A stretch of DNA of 64,000 bases from a virus, in the IMG/VR virus record IMGVR_UViG_3300044535_000472, positions 1 through 64,000 of that record, one strand, 5' to 3'. The position numbers and the translations under genes are program-made. The notes beneath the pieces are model-generated. The model worked only from the letters and a program-made list of their open reading frames with translations. It did not search any database and was not told the origin of the DNA. Below are positions 22,788 to 31,785 of this stretch, in pieces. The number at the start of each line of letters is the position of its first letter. The first letter of the stretch is position 1.

Positions 22788-22800
22788 TAAGTAAAAGAAA

Positions 22801-23997
22801 ATGAGCAATCAAGTAAATCTTAACACAGACGAGTTAAAAACATTTGTAAATCACATTGTAAATAATAACCGCTATCTTCAAGAGAACGGTAAAATCCCTG
22901 TAGCAATTGCTGTAGAGGGTGAGGCCGGTATCGGTAAGACAAGTACTATATTGGAGATAGGTCAAGACCTAGGTCTTAATGTAGTTAAGATTAATCTTTC
23001 TCAGATCGAGGAGATTGGTGACTTGACTGGTTTTCCAGTTAAGGAATTTGAAGTAGTTAAAACTACAGATGATGGCGCTAAGGTATCTAAGTGGGTACCT
23101 GAGAATGTAATGCCAATGTATATTCAAAATAAGTATGTACCTAGTGGAGAGAAGCGCATGACGCATGCTACTCCAGAGTGGATTCAAGGTAAAGAAGAAG
23201 GTGGTATCTTAATTCTCGATGACTATACCCGCGCAGATAGCAGATTCTTGCAGGCGTGTATGGAGTTGATTGACCGCCAAACTTATATCTCTTGGAAACT
23301 ACCAAAGGACTGGCACATCATCTTGACTACTAACCCAGATAATGGTGACTATAATGTTACTAGTATTGACGTTGCTCAGAAGACTCGCTTCATCACTACT
23401 TATCTTAAGTTTGATGCAGAGTGCTGGGCTCGTTGGGCAGAGCAAAATGACATTGACTCTCGTTGTATTAACTTCTTGTTGATGCACCCTGAGACGGTAA
23501 CACAAAAGACTAATGCTCGTAGTATTACCACTTTCTTTAACTCTATCTCTAGTGTAGAGAACTTTGAGGAAAGCTTACCGCTAATTCAAATGATTGGTGA
23601 GGGTAGTGTAGGTGGCGAGTTCGCTACTCTATTTACTACATTCATCCATAACAAGTTGGACAAGATGGTATCTCCTAAAGACATGTTGACTAACACAAGT
23701 TGGGAATATGTTAAAGGACAAATGGGTAGTGCTATGGGTAAAGTAGCAGATGACGGGTACCGTGCAGACATTGCTAGTGTACTTGCTCACCGTCTAATTA
23801 ACTTTACTGTAGTTTATTCTGAAAAGAATACTGTAGATCAAAAGATCTTGGATCGCATCACTAACTTTATTACTGACAAGGACATCTTTAACAATGACCT
23901 TAAGTATGCAATCATTAAAGGTATTGTAAATGGTAATAAGGCGAAATTTACACGTCTAATGATGAACAGCGAGATAGCAAAGATTGCGGTTAAGTAA
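22801..23997 (+). CDS. MoxR-type AAA+ ATPase, 398 aa
   Basis: Walker A G-E-A-G-I-G-K-T (40-47) and Walker B I-L-I-L-D-D-Y-T near 137-143, in an AAA+ core with a long C-terminal helical part. The gene follows its vWA-domain partner, the standard MoxR-vWA arrangement. The pair probably remodels a protein or ribonucleoprotein target using ATP. Which target is unknown. Confidence 0.82.
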   Translation: MSNQVNLNTDELKTFVNHIVNNNRYLQENGKIPVAIAVEGEAGIGKTSTILEIGQDLGLNVVKINLSQIEEIGDLTGFPVKEFEVVKTTDDGAKVSKWVPENVMPMYIQNKYVPSGEKRMTHATPEWIQGKEEGGILILDDYTRADSRFLQACMELIDRQTYISWKLPKDWHIILTTNPDNGDYNVTSIDVAQKTRFITTYLKFDAECWARWAEQNDIDSRCINFLLMHPETVTQKTNARSITTFFNSISSVENFEESLPLIQMIGEGSVGGEFATLFTTFIHNKLDKMVSPKDMLTNTSWEYVKGQMGSAMGKVADDGYRADIASVLAHRLINFTVVYSEKNTVDQKILDRITNFITDKDIFNNDLKYAIIKGIVNGNKAKFTRLMMNSEIAKIAVK

Positions 23998-24015
23998 AAA
24001 AGTTAAGTATTTATT

Positions 24016-24060
24016 TTGATGGTAACAAGTTTAATCGTATATTATTCTTGTTACCATTAA
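24016..24060 (+). repeat. Perfect inverted repeat upstream of endonuclease VII gene
   Basis: Eleven perfect base pairs (24019-24029/24047-24057), extendable by a G-T and two A-T pairs, with a 17-base AT loop. There is no T tail on the plus strand, so it is not a typical terminator. It lies in the 71-base gap before a probable mobile endonuclease gene. Confidence 0.65.
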
Positions 24061-24068
24061 TAATACTT

Positions 24069-24608
24069 ATGAAAACATGTTCTAAATGTAAAATGACCAA
24101 ACCTTATTCTGAGTTTCAAAAGAATAAGAGGATGAAAGATGGGTTTTGTTCACCTTGTAAAGCTTGTGAGAGCATGCGAAATAAAGCAAGATATGATCCT
24201 GAAGTTAATTCTGAAAAGTATAATAAGAATAAAGAAAAATACTTAGCTCAGCAAAAGGTTTACTATGCTAATAACATAGATAAGATAAGGGAGATATCTA
24301 AGATGTATTACCAATCTAATAAATCTAAATGGCTGGAAATGGGTTGGAAACAAAAGGGTATCTTAAACAAAGAAGGTTTACCTTTTACTCTTTCTGATTT
24401 TGAAGAATTAGCTGGTACTGCTGAGTACAAATGCCAAATATGTGGCTCTGATGGTAGTTCCCATAAAAAAGGATTATGTGTTGATCATAACCATGATACG
24501 GGAATAGCTAGAGGACTTTTATGTGGTCATTGTAACTCAGGCATAGGTCATTTTCATGATGACACTAATAAATTAAAAAACGCTATAGCGTACTTAAAAA
24601 ATAAATAA
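24069..24608 (+). CDS. Endonuclease VII-like HNH nuclease, 179 aa
   Basis: The N-terminus has zinc knuckles (C4-x2-C7 and C27-x2-C30) common in phage intron-associated nucleases. The C-terminus has the endonuclease VII core: C122-x2-C125, D139-H140-N-H142-D and C152-x2-C155. T4 endonuclease VII resolves branched DNA; many relatives with this two-part layout are free-standing homing endonucleases. It is a self-contained gene flanked by an inverted repeat, which favours mobility. The ATG at 24069 is used; a TTG upstream is unlikely. Confidence 0.8.
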   Translation: MKTCSKCKMTKPYSEFQKNKRMKDGFCSPCKACESMRNKARYDPEVNSEKYNKNKEKYLAQQKVYYANNIDKIREISKMYYQSNKSKWLEMGWKQKGILNKEGLPFTLSDFEELAGTAEYKCQICGSDGSSHKKGLCVDHNHDTGIARGLLCGHCNSGIGHFHDDTNKLKNAIAYLKNK

Positions 24609-24610
24609 TA

Positions 24611-25741
24611 ATGAGAGGTAACCTTCTTAACAATAATGTTACTCCTGAGATGCTTGCACAACTCCCCTTCATTGAGGGGGAGTTGCAAGTTGTCATGGCT
24701 AGGGGTAAGAAGGTAGGGAATATATACAAGCTATATAACCTTACTAAAGAAAATATGGAGAAAGCTAAAAAGCTTTTGGCCGGGGATCTAATGCCTACTC
24801 TACCAAAAAAGAGCAGGGTTTATGTATTACCCAATTGTATATATACTCAAGTGCAAATTAGAGAGTTGTGTAAGTTTCATGGGTTTACGATTACTCATGA
24901 TATATCTAGGGCAGACTTATTTGTGGGTAATAAAAATACCATTCTTGCTGGCATGGATAAACATGAGTTTCCTGATGCACTCGGTAGTCTAGAGACTAGA
25001 CTGCATAAGTATGAAATGAAAGATGACTTTGCTAAAGCAGCATTCACTACAAGGTATCCAGATTTTTTAGAACCTGTTACTGATACCAATGCAGATGTGT
25101 ATTTTAGCCGTCAGTATTATAATAATATAGACGCTTGGTCTACTTTATACGGTACTGATGATTACTATACGCTGATTAGTGGAGAAGCTGTAGAAGTTTT
25201 ACATAGAATACTTTCCGGTAAAGTCCCTGTTGTAAATGAGGATAACATCTTTAATTCTATTGAGCGTCTAGTTATAGATGACGAAATGTATAATACCCTA
25301 AGCATGATGTTTGATGCATCAATGGATGATAAGAAGATTGCTTGTGAGTTACTTTTTAATGCTGACTATGATAAGTCTTACTATAACATTTATAAGTTAA
25401 TTAAGAATTATTACTATACTATAGACAGCTACATGACTCGAAATAATAGAGAGATAATTTCTAGAACTTTTCCAATGAGAGAGATATATAACTCAGACTT
25501 TAAAAGAGATTTGGATAGGATCTATACAGCGGGGTATCTTACCGAAGAAATATACTTTAATATTTTATATCACCAAGCAACTCAGGATACCAAGAACATA
25601 CATGATTCTCTAGGTAGACTCCAAGATTTCTTTGCCGTAGATCTGTTTGTGAAAAAGAGTTATGAAGAATACATAGAATCTAAAAAACCAAAAGTAAATG
25701 AAGAAAATGCAAAAAGTGTTGTATCTGGAACACCAGTCTAA
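24611..25741 (+). CDS. BRCT-like domain protein, paralogue 1, 376 aa
   Basis: A BRCT-like module (about residues 67-105) has strand S-R-V-Y-V-L-P, a helix, G-F-T-I-T and A-D-L-F-V-G. A helical C-terminal part has D-D-E-M-Y-N-T-L-S-M-M-F then a Y-Y-N-I-Y-K-L segment. The next gene has the same layout, so they are tandem paralogues. BRCT domains usually mediate protein or DNA-end contacts in repair; the specific role is unknown. A 9-bp hairpin lies 48 bases after the start (24659-24685). Confidence 0.55.
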   Translation: MRGNLLNNNVTPEMLAQLPFIEGELQVVMARGKKVGNIYKLYNLTKENMEKAKKLLAGDLMPTLPKKSRVYVLPNCIYTQVQIRELCKFHGFTITHDISRADLFVGNKNTILAGMDKHEFPDALGSLETRLHKYEMKDDFAKAAFTTRYPDFLEPVTDTNADVYFSRQYYNNIDAWSTLYGTDDYYTLISGEAVEVLHRILSGKVPVVNEDNIFNSIERLVIDDEMYNTLSMMFDASMDDKKIACELLFNADYDKSYYNIYKLIKNYYYTIDSYMTRNNREIISRTFPMREIYNSDFKRDLDRIYTAGYLTEEIYFNILYHQATQDTKNIHDSLGRLQDFFAVDLFVKKSYEEYIESKKPKVNEENAKSVVSGTPV

Positions 25742-26867
25742 CATTGATCAATTTAAGGTAGAAGAGACATATGTCTTGCCAGATGAATCTGGAAACATTA
25801 TAAGAGGCTGGGGACATCAAATACCAGCTAATATTGTAGATAAAACTAAAGAGTTAGATATTAACTCAATTAAAACTATATACTTTGCTCCCAAAGTAAA
25901 TGTACCTAGAGAAAGAGTAAGACCTTTCTTGGAAGAAAAAGGTATTAAGATTATTAGAGATGCTGCTAAGGCTGATGCAATTGTTGTATCCGATGATACT
26001 TATGACTATAACATTGATCGCTGGTGGGGTAATGCATGTAGTACAACATCTGTATTAAAATTCTTAAAGACTTTTAATGGTGCTATAAATACCAACCAAA
26101 TTATAGCTCAGATTGAAGCATATGTGAATGCAAGTGTGCTTGATTCTAACAAGGTAATCTTTGATATTAATTCTTTAAACACTGCCTACCAAAAACATAA
26201 CCCTAACTGTATTACACAAAGATTATCGTGGGGTACAAGTAGAAGTACTGTAAGCTATAATGATTTTGGTGGAGATAGAAATGCTGACCAAAGAGGTCAC
26301 ATATCTCAGGTTAAAGATTATTGTATCTATGACCCTGTATATACTTCTAGATGCTATGACCAAACAGCAATTCTTAAGCACCTTGGTGAAAATGTTATAG
26401 ATAAAGAATCATACGAGAGTCTTAAAACCATGTTCCAAAGTACTGATAAGAGTAATCATCTTATTGCTATGACTATTATGGCTAATGCTAACTATGAGCA
26501 AAGCTTTATGTACTTAGCATTCTTGCTAGAGGAGTTTGGCCGTCACCAAATCTATAATCATACTTATAGAAATACTGTAGGGTTTAAGTCTTTAACTAAG
26601 TGGATAGGGTATAGTAAATATCGTTTTGATAAAGACGCTATCCTAGAGATAAGCTTAGAGAAGAAGTTACTTACACATGAACTATTGGCTATTGCTAAGG
26701 AGTATTATCTCCAAGGAGCAAGCGCATTTAGTTCTCACTTTGAGGTAGCAGATATTAAGTTAAATGCTGAGACTCAAGAAAAGATTGATAAATACTTTAA
26801 AGAAAAAGAGAATGGTAACAGACTTCCAAGCGGAGGAGAACTTCTACAAGAAGAAGTATCACTTTAG
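25698..26867 (+). CDS. BRCT-like domain protein, paralogue 2, 389 aa
   Basis: Parallels the preceding gene: strand K-T-I-Y-F-A-P, a helix, G-I-K-I-I and A-D-A-I-V-V-S-D-D in the N-terminal third, then D-K-E-S-Y-E-S-L-K-T-M-F and the later A-N-A-N-Y-E-Q-S-F segment in the helical part. It overlaps its neighbours by 44 and 56 bases. Divergence is high, so duplication is old or both copies were acquired. Position beside nuclease and polymerase genes suggests DNA repair or replication, as inference. Confidence 0.55.
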   Translation: MKKMQKVLYLEHQSNIDQFKVEETYVLPDESGNIIRGWGHQIPANIVDKTKELDINSIKTIYFAPKVNVPRERVRPFLEEKGIKIIRDAAKADAIVVSDDTYDYNIDRWWGNACSTTSVLKFLKTFNGAINTNQIIAQIEAYVNASVLDSNKVIFDINSLNTAYQKHNPNCITQRLSWGTSRSTVSYNDFGGDRNADQRGHISQVKDYCIYDPVYTSRCYDQTAILKHLGENVIDKESYESLKTMFQSTDKSNHLIAMTIMANANYEQSFMYLAFLLEEFGRHQIYNHTYRNTVGFKSLTKWIGYSKYRFDKDAILEISLEKKLLTHELLAIAKEYYLQGASAFSSHFEVADIKLNAETQEKIDKYFKEKENGNRLPSGGELLQEEVSL

Positions 26868-27801
26868 TTATTCGGGCTTAAACAAGTTATTGTTTAGTCC
26901 TAGATCATTTTATAATCATTACATCCTAAACCAAAGAGAGGACAAGATGGAGCAGCACCTAATTGAGGGTACGCTGCTTCACTGTCTTCTCCTAGAGGAG
27001 GATAAGTTTAATGAGAAGTTTGTATTATCTCCTAACAAGCTACCTGGGGACAGCGCTAAGAAAGTTCTTGACAAAGTATTCACTAGAGCCTTAATTGATG
27101 GCTATACTGAGCTATCTTTGGAAGACCTTTCTAATGATATCATAATGGTATTGCAAGAAATAAATCTTCATCAAAGTCTTAAGACTGATGAACAACGTGT
27201 AGAGAAAATGATAACTGAGGAAAACAAAAGTTATTATGACTTTCTACGCACTAAGGGTGACAAGCTTGTCATTGACAACGAGACCCTGGACAAAGTAAAG
27301 ATATCTGTAGATGAAGTAAAAGGTAATAGTAAAGCTTGGAGCTTGCTTGGTATCGGTAACCCGGATACAAAGAGCGAGGTGCCACTCCAGACTGATTTGC
27401 TTAACTATAACTTTGGACTTAAAGGTATAGTAGATAACATCCGTGTAGCCCACGATGAAAAAACTATCTACATCAATGACCTGAAAACTACAGGTAAAAT
27501 GATTCAGGATTTTCCTGAAACAGTAGAGTATTACAAGTACTGGTTGCAAGCTGCAGTGTACTGTAAATTAGTAAGAGCAAATAACCAAGAGTTAAATCCA
27601 GAGTTAAGTGATTACAAGATTAAGTTTCATTTCGTAGTGGTTGATAAGATTAACCAGTGTTACGCATTTGAAGTTAGTAAAGTAACACTTAACAAGTGGT
27701 TAGATGATCTAGACGACGTGTTAAAAATTGCGGCATATCATTATGATTCACGCAATTATGACTTACCTTATATGTATAAGGAAGGTAATGTAATCTTGTA
27801 A
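26812..27801 (+). CDS. PD-(D/E)XK (RecB/Cas4-type) exonuclease, 329 aa
   Basis: The catalytic core is G-I-V-D208 then I-N-D223-L-K225, followed by the RecB-family Q246-A-A-V-Y250 motif. The N-terminal E-G-T-L-L-H (52-57) fits the helix-borne acidic and His positions of this fold. Such enzymes resect double-stranded ends for annealing recombination and would pair with the Sak4-like protein and SSB. The ATG at 26812 is used; 16 upstream codons of the longer reading are a Lys-rich shadow inside the previous gene. Confidence 0.8.
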   Translation: MVTDFQAEENFYKKKYHFSYSGLNKLLFSPRSFYNHYILNQREDKMEQHLIEGTLLHCLLLEEDKFNEKFVLSPNKLPGDSAKKVLDKVFTRALIDGYTELSLEDLSNDIIMVLQEINLHQSLKTDEQRVEKMITEENKSYYDFLRTKGDKLVIDNETLDKVKISVDEVKGNSKAWSLLGIGNPDTKSEVPLQTDLLNYNFGLKGIVDNIRVAHDEKTIYINDLKTTGKMIQDFPETVEYYKYWLQAAVYCKLVRANNQELNPELSDYKIKFHFVVVDKINQCYAFEVSKVTLNKWLDDLDDVLKIAAYHYDSRNYDLPYMYKEGNVIL

Positions 27802-27814
27802 AACAATCATCTCA

Positions 27815-28384
27815 ATGATTAATAAATTGTATACTGATCAGTTCCAAAAGTCACGTGCATTTTTGTACCCACTTTTAGGAATAAGAAGAGGTGCTATTAT
27901 AACTCCTATGGAGACTTATGTCGCATGGGAGGATGAGTTTCTTGCAGAAGATAGGAAGCTTATATTAACATATCACCTAAGGGAAGATAAGGAGTTCTCA
28001 GATTTTGAGAAGTCTAAATTACTTGATAACAGTTTGTTGTGTGACTTTAGAGAAACAAACCATAAAGTTGGTGTATATATCTTCGACTATGAAGGTTTTG
28101 CCAATGATTGGGATTGTTTCCTTAAAGGTCATTACTCTAAGATGTCTGCTCCTGTTAAACGCAGGATACTAGATTTCTTTAAAAACAATCACAGTAATTA
28201 TAAATACTTAGAAAGTTATCTATACCCTGAAAAGTATTTTAAAACTTATGCAGAACTACTTGATGTACCTATTGAAGTACTACAAGAAGTTGGTGAACTT
28301 ACTAGTCCACCAGATATTGCTAAAGAAACTTTACGCCTAAAGGCTGAAGAACTAATTAATTTTAATATTTTTGAAAAAAAGTAA
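27815..28384 (+). CDS. Hypothetical protein, 189 aa
   Basis: Mixed alpha/beta soluble protein rich in Tyr, Phe and Asp, with F-D-Y-E-G-F near residue 91 and a helical C-terminus. It lies between the exonuclease and a small gene before the polymerase, three bases from the latter. No domain recognised. Confidence 0.55.
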   Translation: MINKLYTDQFQKSRAFLYPLLGIRRGAIITPMETYVAWEDEFLAEDRKLILTYHLREDKEFSDFEKSKLLDNSLLCDFRETNHKVGVYIFDYEGFANDWDCFLKGHYSKMSAPVKRRILDFFKNNHSNYKYLESYLYPEKYFKTYAELLDVPIEVLQEVGELTSPPDIAKETLRLKAEELINFNIFEKK

Positions 28385-28387
28385 TTT

Positions 28388-28762
28388 ATGAATAACATGA
28401 TGTTGATCTCTTCTGGTACTAAAGAAGGAGATAAAACTTTTAAAATGATTCCGCTAACTGAGGAATGTGCTTATGTAGAGGGTATTTTCTATCCTGGTAA
28501 TAATATCTTAGCGCTTATTGGCGTAAACAAAAAAGATATTTTCCATATGATGCCTAAGTTAGATCCTAATGGTGATCCTGAATTCCGTAAGACTCCGTCT
28601 AAAGATGGTGTACCAGTTAAACAAGAGCGCCGTACTATTGAAACTTATCAAGAGTATTATTTAGAAGAACGTGCTGATATTGACGCATTCATTAAGTATT
28701 TTGCTATTAATGCAGATACTTTTAACTATGGTCAATACTTCAAAGAAGAACCTGCAGCATAA
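28388..28762 (+). CDS. Hypothetical protein, 124 aa
   Basis: Beta-rich N-terminal half with I-F-Y-P-G-N-N-I-L-A-L-I-G-V, a polar middle and an acidic helical end (Y-F-K-E-E-P). A terminator follows at once, so it closes a transcription unit. No recognised family. Confidence 0.6.
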   Translation: MNNMMLISSGTKEGDKTFKMIPLTEECAYVEGIFYPGNNILALIGVNKKDIFHMMPKLDPNGDPEFRKTPSKDGVPVKQERRTIETYQEYYLEERADIDAFIKYFAINADTFNYGQYFKEEPAA

Positions 28763-28767
28763 ATGAG

Positions 28768-28788
28768 AGGGGGAGAAATCCCCCTTTC
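28768..28788 (+). terminator. Intrinsic terminator with GAAA tetraloop
   Basis: Perfect 7-bp stem (28768-28774/28779-28785) capped by GAAA, with a short T tail, right after the stop codon and 39 bases before the polymerase gene. Confidence 0.78.
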
Positions 28789-28823
28789 TTAACTTTATAC
28801 GGGGGGACAGCTTAACTGAACAA

Positions 28824-30821
28824 ATGTATATGAGACACTGGGTCATGGATTATGAAACCTTAACAAATTGTTTTGTTGCGGTATTCATACACTATAAAGA
28901 AGAAGAGCAAAGAGTATTTACAATACATAAATCTAAGAATGATTTTTATGCTCTGTGGAATTTCCTACATACATGTAAAGAAGATAATGAATGGCATGTA
29001 TCATTTAATGGTTTAGCATTTGACTCCCAAATCACTGAGTATATCCTTAAGCAAGGAGAACAACTTATTGATTTACCTGGGGAAGAAATAGCTAAGGCTA
29101 TATATAGGAAAGCCCAAAATGTAATTGAACGTAGTAATAATAATGAGTTCTCGGAGTATCCTGAGTGGAAGTTATCTATTCCACAAATTGATTTATATAA
29201 ACTAAATCACTGGGATAACAATGCTAAAAGATCTAGCCTTAAATGGATTGAGTATTCAATGGATTGGCATAACGTACAAGAGATGCCTATACATCATACT
29301 ACAGTTATTGAAACACAAGATCAAATAGATAGCATTATATCTTATTGTATTAACGACGTACTAGCAACTAAAAAGATCTTGCATATTAGCAAGGAGCAGA
29401 TTGCTTTACGGAAGAATCTTACTGAAGAATATAATGTTAATTTATATAGCGCATCTGAGCCGAGAATCTCTAAAGAGCTATTTGCTTTATTCTTATGTGA
29501 ATCGCTTGGTATGAAAAAAGCTGAGCTTAAATCACTAAGAACAAGAAGAGGAACAATTGCTGTTAAAGATATCATATTAGATTATGTAAAGTTTAACCGT
29601 AAGGAATTCCAAAATCTTCTTGAAAAGTTTAAAAGCCTTAATATTGATGCGAGCAATACCAAAGGTGCCTTCAAGTATACAATGACTCACAAAGGGGTTA
29701 AAACAGATTTTGGTTTTGGTGGTGTTCATGGTGCTACAAAAGCGGGTGTTTACAAAAGCCAGGATGGTATGATAATAATGACGTCTGACGTTACTAGTTT
29801 TTATCCTAATCTTGCTATCCGTAATAAGTGGTCGCCGGCACATTTACCAAAGAAGATTTTTTGCGATCAATATGAGTGGTTCTTTGAAGAAAGAAAGAAG
29901 ATACCCAAGAAAGATCCAAAGAATTATGTATATAAGATTATTCTTAATAGTACTTATGGTTTAAGTAATGATGAGAATAGCTTCCTATATGATCCTGAGT
30001 TTACTATGCGCATTACTATGAATGGTCAATTAAGTTTGATGATGTTATATGAAATGTTGTCTGAAGGTATTCCAGGTAGTATTCCGATTATGCAAAATAC
30101 AGATGGTCTTGAGATGATGATTCCTGAAACTTATAAGGAAAAGTATTTGGAGATCTGCGAAGAGTGGGAAAAGATAACCCAACTTCAGCTAGAGCATGAT
30201 CAATATGATAAGCTAATACTTGGTGATGTAAATAATTATATTGCAGTCTTTAGTCCTAAGGAGGTATCTATAGAAGACTGGGAAGCGTTGAAGAAAAAGA
30301 ATCCGCATTATGTTTTTAAACAGGATGGCGGAAAGTATTTCTATCAAGCTACTAAGTGTAAAGGTAGATTTGAGTTTACAGACCTAGCCTTACATAAGAA
30401 TAAAAGCTTCCTAGTAATACCAAAAGGTATTTATAATTATTTTGTACACGATGTTGTTCCTGAGCAATACATAAAAACCAATAGAAACATATTTGATTTC
30501 TGCGCCGGTGCCAAGATAAAAGGCGATTGGTATTTTATAGAGACATGCTTTAGGAATAATCAAAGGTATGATACTGAGTTACAGCATATTGTAAGATACT
30601 ATATATCTAATAGAGGTTGTAAGATAATCAAGCATAACAAAATAGATAAGCGCCAAATCCAGCTTGAGTCTGGTAAATGGATGCAAACTGTTTATAATGT
30701 ACATGAAGACAAACCTTGGAGCTCTTATGGTATTAATGAAGAGTATTATCTTCAGAATATCTATAAAGAAATAGAGCACATTACAAAAGCAAAGCAAAAT
30801 TCACAATTAAGTTTATTTTAA
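28824..30821 (+). CDS. Family B DNA polymerase, 665 aa
   Basis: Replicative polymerase. The N-terminal 3'-5' exonuclease domain has M-D-Y-E (8-11), F-N-G-L-A-F-D and Y-C-I-N-D-V-L-A. The polymerase domain has motif A D322-V-T-S-F-Y-P, motif B N375-S-T-Y-G and motif C Q-N425-T-D427-G. Canonical motif C is D-T-D; the first Asp is Asn here. At 665 residues it is compact. Crassvirales members carry either an A- or a B-family polymerase, and this one is B-type. A second ATG two codons in could be the real start. Confidence 0.9.
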   Translation: MYMRHWVMDYETLTNCFVAVFIHYKEEEQRVFTIHKSKNDFYALWNFLHTCKEDNEWHVSFNGLAFDSQITEYILKQGEQLIDLPGEEIAKAIYRKAQNVIERSNNNEFSEYPEWKLSIPQIDLYKLNHWDNNAKRSSLKWIEYSMDWHNVQEMPIHHTTVIETQDQIDSIISYCINDVLATKKILHISKEQIALRKNLTEEYNVNLYSASEPRISKELFALFLCESLGMKKAELKSLRTRRGTIAVKDIILDYVKFNRKEFQNLLEKFKSLNIDASNTKGAFKYTMTHKGVKTDFGFGGVHGATKAGVYKSQDGMIIMTSDVTSFYPNLAIRNKWSPAHLPKKIFCDQYEWFFEERKKIPKKDPKNYVYKIILNSTYGLSNDENSFLYDPEFTMRITMNGQLSLMMLYEMLSEGIPGSIPIMQNTDGLEMMIPETYKEKYLEICEEWEKITQLQLEHDQYDKLILGDVNNYIAVFSPKEVSIEDWEALKKKNPHYVFKQDGGKYFYQATKCKGRFEFTDLALHKNKSFLVIPKGIYNYFVHDVVPEQYIKTNRNIFDFCAGAKIKGDWYFIETCFRNNQRYDTELQHIVRYYISNRGCKIIKHNKIDKRQIQLESGKWMQTVYNVHEDKPWSSYGINEEYYLQNIYKEIEHITKAKQNSQLSLF

Positions 30822-30822
30822 A

Positions 30823-31785
30823 ATGAGTAAAAGAATTCCAACGGGTATTACCCGCGAGTATTTGGAGTCTGTAGCCCTGCCTAACCACGGTGGGCGCTAC
30901 ACTCCTATTAGCCACAAGTCTATTATAGATAAAGTTCATGAAGAACTTGCTACTCGTGGCTTTAATGTAGAAACAGAATTATACCGTGCAAGTATTGGCG
31001 GTAATGTTGCAAACGGGATGTATATCCTAGACCAAGGATCTGATCCTGATATGAAGATGATGTTTGTATGGGGTAACTCATATGACAAGTCTATGAGATT
31101 TAAGTGTGGTGTTGGTGTGTATATACCAAAAACTGGTAACTATATCTTTGCCGGTAACATTTCCAGTTATGCTAGAAAGCACACGGGTAAGGCTGATGAA
31201 GAAGCTATTGCTATGATTCAGACTCAACTTAACCAAGCTAATGCTCATTATACTGAGCTACTTGCGTCAAGAGACATGCTTGTAAATCATAAAGCTACAG
31301 TACGTACATATTCTGAATTAGTAGGTCGTATGTTTATTGAGAAAAATTGTCTTAATAAGGAGCAAGCATCTGCAGTAAGAGATCGCATTGTAAATGAAGT
31401 TGCACTATTGGACAACTTAGAGTGGGATAATGCATGGAACTTCTACAACTCTGTAGCTACATCTTTGCGTATGTCACACCCTAAAAATTGGTTTGAGGAC
31501 CAGTCTACATGCCACGAACTTATTAATGGTTATTTTAATCTAGTGGAGCTAACAAAACTCGGTGAAGAGTTAGAAGAGCGTGTTCTACAAGATTCTGTAC
31601 ATGAGGATGTACAAGATGTTGTACAAGAACCTACTAACCAACTGAATATTTTTGATGTTATTGAGGAAGTAGATGTAACACCTAAATTAAGTTCTCCTAC
31701 AGATGTTATTGTTGATGAAATTCCAGAAGAATTCTTTACCTTTGAAGAACCTGAAACAACAACATTTGAATTACCTGATCTATGA
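30823..31785 (+). CDS. DUF932-like phage/plasmid protein, 320 aa
   Basis: The central region has the DUF932-like pattern: A-N-G-M-Y-I-L, then S-M-R-F-K-C-G-V-G-V-Y and a helical part with N-A-W-N-F-Y-N-S-V-A. Proteins of this family are common beside replication genes of phages and plasmids, with unknown biochemistry. The last 80 residues are an acidic, Val/Glu/Thr-rich low-complexity tail with a repeated V-x-E-D-V-Q-D pattern. A 5-bp hairpin (30842-30854) sits 16 bases after the start codon. Confidence 0.6.
   Translation: MSKRIPTGITREYLESVALPNHGGRYTPISHKSIIDKVHEELATRGFNVETELYRASIGGNVANGMYILDQGSDPDMKMMFVWGNSYDKSMRFKCGVGVYIPKTGNYIFAGNISSYARKHTGKADEEAIAMIQTQLNQANAHYTELLASRDMLVNHKATVRTYSELVGRMFIEKNCLNKEQASAVRDRIVNEVALLDNLEWDNAWNFYNSVATSLRMSHPKNWFEDQSTCHELINGYFNLVELTKLGEELEERVLQDSVHEDVQDVVQEPTNQLNIFDVIEEVDVTPKLSSPTDVIVDEIPEEFFTFEEPETTTFELPDL

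Noticed and set aside
27259-27270. 12-base palindrome containing AAGCTT
   Set aside because: A self-complementary run without loop or context inside coding sequence; expected by chance in 64 kb.
27244-27549. Minus-strand ORF inside the exonuclease gene
   Set aside because: Antisense to the catalytic D-L-K and Q-A-A-V-Y region of a clear PD-(D/E)XK gene, with shadow-like composition.
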